10,589 bases of DNA, from positions 1-10,589 of the forward strand of contig JAFXPL010000027.1 in assembly GCA_017527945.1 (NCBI GenBank), in the 5' to 3' direction. A model generated the notes under the pieces. It was not told the origin of the DNA, did no database searches, and was given only the letters and a program-made list of their open reading frames with translations. The position numbers and the translations under genes were made by a program. Below, piece after piece: positions 6,712-10,589 of this stretch (position 1 is its first letter; every line of letters begins with the position of its first letter). The DNA comes from Bacteroidales bacterium (GTDB lineage: Bacteria; Bacteroidota; Bacteroidia; Bacteroidales; WCHB1-69).

Positions 6712-8247
6712 ATGGAGCTGCAAGAAATTAGTGAGCTGCCGAGAGAAATGTGCGGCGGCGAGAACAAACCGATTACCGATGGCAATTATGACAAGTCGTT
6801 GGCAGTCAAATGTGTTAATGGTACTTTCGTTGGCAGAAAGACGGAGAACATCATTTCCTATAAAGGCATTCCTTTTGTTGATCAGCAGCCTATAGGCAAC
6901 CTGCGCTGGAAAGCTCCGGTTGCCTTTATTCCGGACAACGGCGTATATGAAGCCTATCATTTTGAGAGAATGCCCGTTCAGGATCTGACAATTACCGACT
7001 ATCAGGGTGAAGGCTGCCTGTATCTGAACGTATGGAAAGCCGATGATGCATCTGCGGTGAAGAAGCCAGTCATGGTGTGGATTCACGGCGGCGCTTTTGT
7101 ATCAGGTGGAACGGGCATTGACTTGTTTGACGGTACTGAACTCGTCAAAGAAAACCCGGATGTCATTGTAGTTACCGTCGCCTACAGGCTAGGCGTCCTT
7201 GGCTTCCTTCATTTGTCGCACCTGGCCGACGGTAAGGACTATCCCGACGCACAGAACCTGGGGCTGTTGGACCAGAAGATGGCGTTTAAATGGGTCCATG
7301 AGAACATCGCAGCCTTCGGCGGCGACCCCGACAACGTGACCATCTGGGGCGAATCGGCTGGTGCCGCAAGCGTGACCATGCAGCCGCTGATCGAAGGTTC
7401 CCAGCAGTATTTCAAGAAGGTCATCGCCCAAAGCGGCGCCCCCTCACAGACGAATTCTTTGGAAGAGTCTATCGCCACCACGAATGATTTGATGAAGGCC
7501 TTGGAATGCAAAACCGTCGCCGACCTGATGAAGGTGGATGCCCGTAAGTTGGTGGATACGGCTGCTGCTGTAGTCGCATTCCGCATCTTCCCCGTCAGAG
7601 ACGGACGCATCCTGCCTTTGGATCCGTGGGAAGCATACGCCAACGGCATTGCCAAGGATATCACCTTCCTCCAAGGCTGCAACAAGGATGAAATGAACTG
7701 CTTCGTGGCTGATTGGGGAGTGGAAGCATTCAAAGCGTGGGCCGCAGAACGCAAGACACACAAATATGCCCAACTGCTGACGGACGAAGAGAGAGCGAAG
7801 TTAGAAAGCTTCTGCAAGGAAGGGGCGGTAGAAGACTGGGATCCTGACAGCCGCCTGTTCGGTCATAGCTGGTTTATTGAGGGCGCCATCAAGATGTCGG
7901 AGAGCCAGACCACGGGCGGCGGCAAATCCTACACCTATTTCTATAGGGTAGAATCTTCTAATCCGATACGGAAAAGTGCACATTTCGAAGAGGTTCCCAT
8001 CGTATTCGCCCATCCGGAACTGATAGAAGGCAGACCGTATGACGCAACATTCTGCAAGGCCATGCGCAAGATGTGGGTACAGTTTGCCAAGACCGGCGTC
8101 CCGTCAGAGAATTGGCCGCTTTATGACCTCAAGGACAAGCAGGTGATGGTCCTCGACGAGTTTGACATCCATCCGGCCAAGGAATCCGAGGTAAAAATTG
8201 TGGATTGGGACAGGACTTGTTTGCTCAACAAGTATTACATGCTTTAA
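6712..8247 (+). CDS. Type-B carboxylesterase (COesterase family)
   Basis: A 511-residue alpha/beta-hydrolase of the carboxylesterase type-B family, which hydrolyses carboxylic esters. Family motifs occur in order: VKCVNGTFVGRK and YKGIPF near the N-terminus, GCLYLNVW (101-108; most members have SEDCLYLN), the oxyanion-hole HGGAF at 125-129, VVTVAYRLGVLGFL, the NLGLLDQKMAFKWVHENIAA helix, the nucleophile elbow GESAG with Ser215, GCNKDEM with Glu327 as the likely acid, and SAHFEEVPIVF with His424 as the likely catalytic base. The triad therefore looks complete and the length is normal for the family. No signal peptide precedes the domain, unlike many exported members, so a cytoplasmic role is inferred. 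It sits 20 bases downstream of the DUF3089 gene and 20 bases upstream of amidohydrolase 3. It is a paralogue of the partial gene at 9978. Substrate unknown. Confidence 0.9.
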   Translation: MELQEISELPREMCGGENKPITDGNYDKSLAVKCVNGTFVGRKTENIISYKGIPFVDQQPIGNLRWKAPVAFIPDNGVYEAYHFERMPVQDLTITDYQGEGCLYLNVWKADDASAVKKPVMVWIHGGAFVSGGTGIDLFDGTELVKENPDVIVVTVAYRLGVLGFLHLSHLADGKDYPDAQNLGLLDQKMAFKWVHENIAAFGGDPDNVTIWGESAGAASVTMQPLIEGSQQYFKKVIAQSGAPSQTNSLEESIATTNDLMKALECKTVADLMKVDARKLVDTAAAVVAFRIFPVRDGRILPLDPWEAYANGIAKDITFLQGCNKDEMNCFVADWGVEAFKAWAAERKTHKYAQLLTDEERAKLESFCKEGAVEDWDPDSRLFGHSWFIEGAIKMSESQTTGGGKSYTYFYRVESSNPIRKSAHFEEVPIVFAHPELIEGRPYDATFCKAMRKMWVQFAKTGVPSENWPLYDLKDKQVMVLDEFDIHPAKESEVKIVDWDRTCLLNKYYML

Positions 8248-8255
8248 TTAAAAAT

Positions 8256-8267
8256 GGAGAAGCAATC
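8256..8267 (+). promoter_or_regulatory. Shine-Dalgarno-like site for amidohydrolase 3
   Basis: GGAGA at 8256-8260 lies 7 bases upstream of the ATG at 8268, and this decides the start against an in-frame ATG at 8205 that lies inside the preceding gene. The site is also inside a five-codon mini-ORF (ATG 8254, stop TGA 8269-8271) whose stop overlaps the start codon as ATGA. Confidence 0.55.
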
Positions 8268-9935
8268 ATGAAAGCAGATAGAATCATCAAAAACGCAAAA
8301 ATTTATACTTCAGATAAGAACAACCCAATGGCGACCGCCCTCGTGGTAAAGGACGGCAAGTTTGTCTATGTAGGCAACGAAGCTGGTCTCGCAAATTATG
8401 AGGGCGAAGTCACCGATTTAGGCGGAAAGTTCATCATGCCCGGCCTCATTGATAGCCACGTCCATATTACCACGGGCGTTGGGTTTGAGTACGCCGATTT
8501 AGGCGTTCCCGTCATGTGTTCCACCAAAAAGGACTGCCTGGACTTTATGGCGAAGTATATTAAGGACAATCCTGGCCTGAAGCGTTACAGATTCATGATG
8601 GAACGGACATGCCTGGATGGAGAAGATCTCACAAAAGAAGAACTCGACGCGATATGCCCAGACGCGGAAATGCTGGTTTTGGAGGGTGAAGTGCACAGCA
8701 ACTGGGTGAACTCCAAGATCCTTGCGGCGCACGGAATTACCGATGAAACGCCTGACCCCGTGCCAGAGCTGGCCTATTTCGTGCGCAAGGACGGGCACGT
8801 GACAGGAAACTCGTTCGAGACCGCCAGCTGGCCCATGCTCTTCGACAGCGTGAACGACCTGACGGACGAGCAGATTAGCACGGCCGTACTGCGCTGGCTT
8901 GACAGCTCCATTAAGTATGGCGTGAGTTGTGTTTTTGACGCCGGCTTCCCGGAGCAAAACGGAATGAATGAGCGGATTTACAAATATCTGCAGGAGTTGG
9001 ACAAGCAGGGCAAGCTGCCCGTCTACGTGGATGGATGCTATGTGCTTACGCAGCCGAGGAAAATGAGGGAGGCCTTGGAAGGGGTGAAACGCTTCCATAA
9101 AGAGTTTGACACGGAGCATGTAAAGGTTCACACGCTGAAAATCTTCATGGACGGCACCCTCAAGATCGAGACCGCAGCGATGGTGACGCCCTACGTGGAC
9201 ACCGGTGTGAAGGGAGCCACAGCCTTCAATGCGCAGCAGGTGGCCGAAATCCTGAAAGAGCTTAACGAGATGGGGTTAGACCTTCACGTGCACACCGTCG
9301 GCGAGGCCGCGTCGCGTGTGGTGCTTGATGGCGTGGAACTGGCCAAAAAGGAACTGGGAGACAACTTCCGTGTGAAGGTTACCTGCGCCCATCTGTGGGT
9401 CCAAGATGACGCGGATTTGAACCGTTTTGCAAAACTTGGCGTAACGGCCAACTTCACCCCGTGGTGGCACAGTGGCAACGTGGGCGGCAATCCTATTGAG
9501 TACTGGCCCACTTTCATTGGAGAGAAGCGTGCCCATTCCATGTTCCGCTGTAAGACCATGTGGGACAGTGGTGCATTGGTAACCTGGTCGAGCGATGAGG
9601 TCTTCTACGGCGACTTCAGGAACTGGAGTCCCTATCTGGCCATGGAGATTGGAATGACCCGCTGGATCAATGAGAAGACCCGATTCGACGAATACAGTAG
9701 AACCGTTGCAGCTTTCCCTCCCGAGAGCGAGAGAATGAACATTGATGAAATGATTCTGGGCTATACCATCAACGGAGCCAAGCAGCTCGGCATCGAAGCG
9801 AAAAAAGGCTCCATCGAGGTCGGCAAGGACGCCGACTTCCTGGTGTTCGACAAAGACCTGACGACAGCAGAGCACGCAGGTTTCAGCTACAACATGCCGA
9901 AGGATGTGTTTATCTGTGGAAAGAAGGTGAAATAA
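8268..9935 (+). CDS. Amidohydrolase family 3 (YtcJ-like) metal-dependent hydrolase, copy 3
   Basis: A 555-residue predicted cytoplasmic amidohydrolase, paralogous to the gene at 4058-5713 along its full length. Metal-site residues are all kept: His64 and His66 in MPGLIDSHVHI, His143 in EGEVHS, Lys291 and Asp295 in LKIFMDG, His340/His342 in DLHVHTVGE, His375 in TCAHLW, and Asp443 in WSSDE. Differences from copy 2 cluster in residues 70-92, 182-200 and 226-240, and there is a small insertion near 404-414 (NVGGNPIEYWP in place of a shorter DPAIAATW segment). These may be substrate-facing loops, so the two copies probably act on related but different compounds. The start is set by alignment with copy 2 and by the GGAGA site. 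An upstream in-frame ATG at 8205 would overlap the carboxylesterase. The next gene, another carboxylesterase, begins 42 bases after the stop. Confidence 0.87.
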   Translation: MKADRIIKNAKIYTSDKNNPMATALVVKDGKFVYVGNEAGLANYEGEVTDLGGKFIMPGLIDSHVHITTGVGFEYADLGVPVMCSTKKDCLDFMAKYIKDNPGLKRYRFMMERTCLDGEDLTKEELDAICPDAEMLVLEGEVHSNWVNSKILAAHGITDETPDPVPELAYFVRKDGHVTGNSFETASWPMLFDSVNDLTDEQISTAVLRWLDSSIKYGVSCVFDAGFPEQNGMNERIYKYLQELDKQGKLPVYVDGCYVLTQPRKMREALEGVKRFHKEFDTEHVKVHTLKIFMDGTLKIETAAMVTPYVDTGVKGATAFNAQQVAEILKELNEMGLDLHVHTVGEAASRVVLDGVELAKKELGDNFRVKVTCAHLWVQDDADLNRFAKLGVTANFTPWWHSGNVGGNPIEYWPTFIGEKRAHSMFRCKTMWDSGALVTWSSDEVFYGDFRNWSPYLAMEIGMTRWINEKTRFDEYSRTVAAFPPESERMNIDEMILGYTINGAKQLGIEAKKGSIEVGKDADFLVFDKDLTTAEHAGFSYNMPKDVFICGKKVK

Positions 9936-9954
9936 ATCACATATTAAATTAAAT

Positions 9955-9975
9955 AATAACAAAAGGATAGTTATT
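9955..9975 (+). promoter_or_regulatory. Small hairpin presenting the ribosome binding site of the second carboxylesterase
   Basis: AATAAC (9955-9960) and GTTATT (9970-9975) are perfectly complementary around the loop AAAAGGATA (9961-9969), which carries the AGGA Shine-Dalgarno-like core 11 bases before ATG 9978. The stem is short and AT-rich, so it may be chance. Confidence 0.3.
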
Positions 9976-9977
9976 CA

Positions 9978-10589
9978 ATGAGTAACATAAAAAGAGAATT
10001 CAAGGATTTGGCCATTTACGATCCATACGAGTATTTGAACAGCGAAATCACGGGGGACTACGACAAGGCCCATGCCGTGAAGTGCGTGAATGGAACCTTC
10101 GTCGGAACCGAGGAGAACGGGGTTGCGTCGTGGCTGGGCATCCCCTTCGCGAAGGCACCAGTGGGCGAGCGCCGCTTCAAGGCACCGGAGTACGTGGACG
10201 CGAGCGACAGGGTCTTCGAGGCCAAGTACTACGGAAAGTGTTCTTTCGGCGCAGCCTACCCGGATTGCATACAAAAGCTGCTCTCTGAGGACTGCCTCTA
10301 CCTAAACATCTGGGTCAATGCCGACGACAAGACCGAGAAGAAGCCGGTGATGGTCTGGATCCACGGCGGGGCATACGTTGCCGGATCAGGCTCGCAGGCC
10401 TCCTACAGCGGAGCCAACCTCGTCCAGAAGCAAAGTGACATCATTCTGGTGAACATCAACTACCGCCTGAACATGTACGGCTTCATGGACTTCTCGTCGG
10501 TGCCCGGCGGCGAAAACTTCAAGACAGCGCCCTGCAACGGCCTGCTCGACCAGGCTATGGCGCTCAGGTGGGTGCACGAGAACATCGCC
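9978..10589 (+). CDS. Second type-B carboxylesterase, N-terminal part
   Basis: This gene is cut by the right edge after 204 codons with an open frame. It shows the N-terminal half of a carboxylesterase type-B enzyme: AHAVKCVNGTFVGTEENGVA, WLGIPFAKAPVGERRFKAPE, the consensus SEDCLYLNIW (103-112), the oxyanion-hole HGGAY at 129-133, VNINYRLNMYGFMDF, and NGLLDQAMALRWVHENIA at the cut. The nucleophile serine, acid and histidine lie beyond the window, so activity cannot be checked. It is paralogous to the gene at 6712-8247 (both have DK..AVKCVNGTFVG) but more diverged than the amidohydrolase pair, with its own N-terminal extension SNIKREFKDLAIYDPYEYLN. No signal peptide is seen. It follows amidohydrolase 3 by 42 bases, repeating the amidohydrolase-carboxylesterase order found upstream. 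Confidence 0.88.
   Translation, partial: MSNIKREFKDLAIYDPYEYLNSEITGDYDKAHAVKCVNGTFVGTEENGVASWLGIPFAKAPVGERRFKAPEYVDASDRVFEAKYYGKCSFGAAYPDCIQKLLSEDCLYLNIWVNADDKTEKKPVMVWIHGGAYVAGSGSQASYSGANLVQKQSDIILVNINYRLNMYGFMDFSSVPGGENFKTAPCNGLLDQAMALRWVHENIA

Noticed and set aside
9276..9962. Minus-strand open frame of 228 codons opposite the end of amidohydrolase 3
   Set aside because: A similar antisense frame lies opposite the paralogous gene near 5414-5653, as expected from the shared coding sequence; no independent motif or start signal is seen.

Overview
The window looks like a chromosomal segment of a Bacteroidota bacterium, probably a member of the Bacteroidales. The reasons are promoter-like elements of the TAnnTTTG type (TATATTTGC, TACTTTAGC), AT-rich leaders mostly lacking Shine-Dalgarno sequences, short secreted proteins of the MKKxLFLALA...PSC lipoprotein type, and a pruA-like N-terminus of the kind I associate with this phylum. 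The genus cannot be fixed from the sequence alone.

Left part, minus strand (1-2085): the first 128 codons of a 1-pyrroline-5-carboxylate dehydrogenase (proline to glutamate catabolism) run off the left edge. Upstream of it lie two paralogous small lipoproteins. The proximal one (461-1027) is intact. The distal one (1252-2085) is broken by two frameshifts of opposite sign and is called a pseudogene. The two share a promoter block, the lipoprotein signal peptide, a DxNxDGxGD/DxDxDGxGD loop and an identical LLETAIQK C-terminus. Between them, 1114-1251 is a long, nested, imperfect inverted repeat.

Right part, plus strand (2341-10589): a divergently transcribed run of six hydrolase genes, with gaps of 73, 12, 20, 20 and 42 bases. 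The order is metal-dependent amidohydrolase 1, amidohydrolase 2, a DUF3089-type alpha/beta hydrolase, a type-B carboxylesterase, amidohydrolase 3 (a close paralogue of 2), and a second type-B carboxylesterase cut by the right edge. None has an export signal, so this looks like a cytoplasmic pathway that alternates amide/ring hydrolysis (amidohydrolase_3/YtcJ-like enzymes) with ester hydrolysis. The amidohydrolase-carboxylesterase pair occurs twice, which suggests module duplication followed by divergence. No transporter, regulator or biosynthetic gene lies in the window, so the substrate is unknown. The cluster clearly continues to the right.

The most noteworthy points are the duplicated multi-hydrolase operon of unknown substrate, the nested inverted repeat at 1114-1251, and the decayed lipoprotein paralogue with an A8 slippage tract at codon 2.
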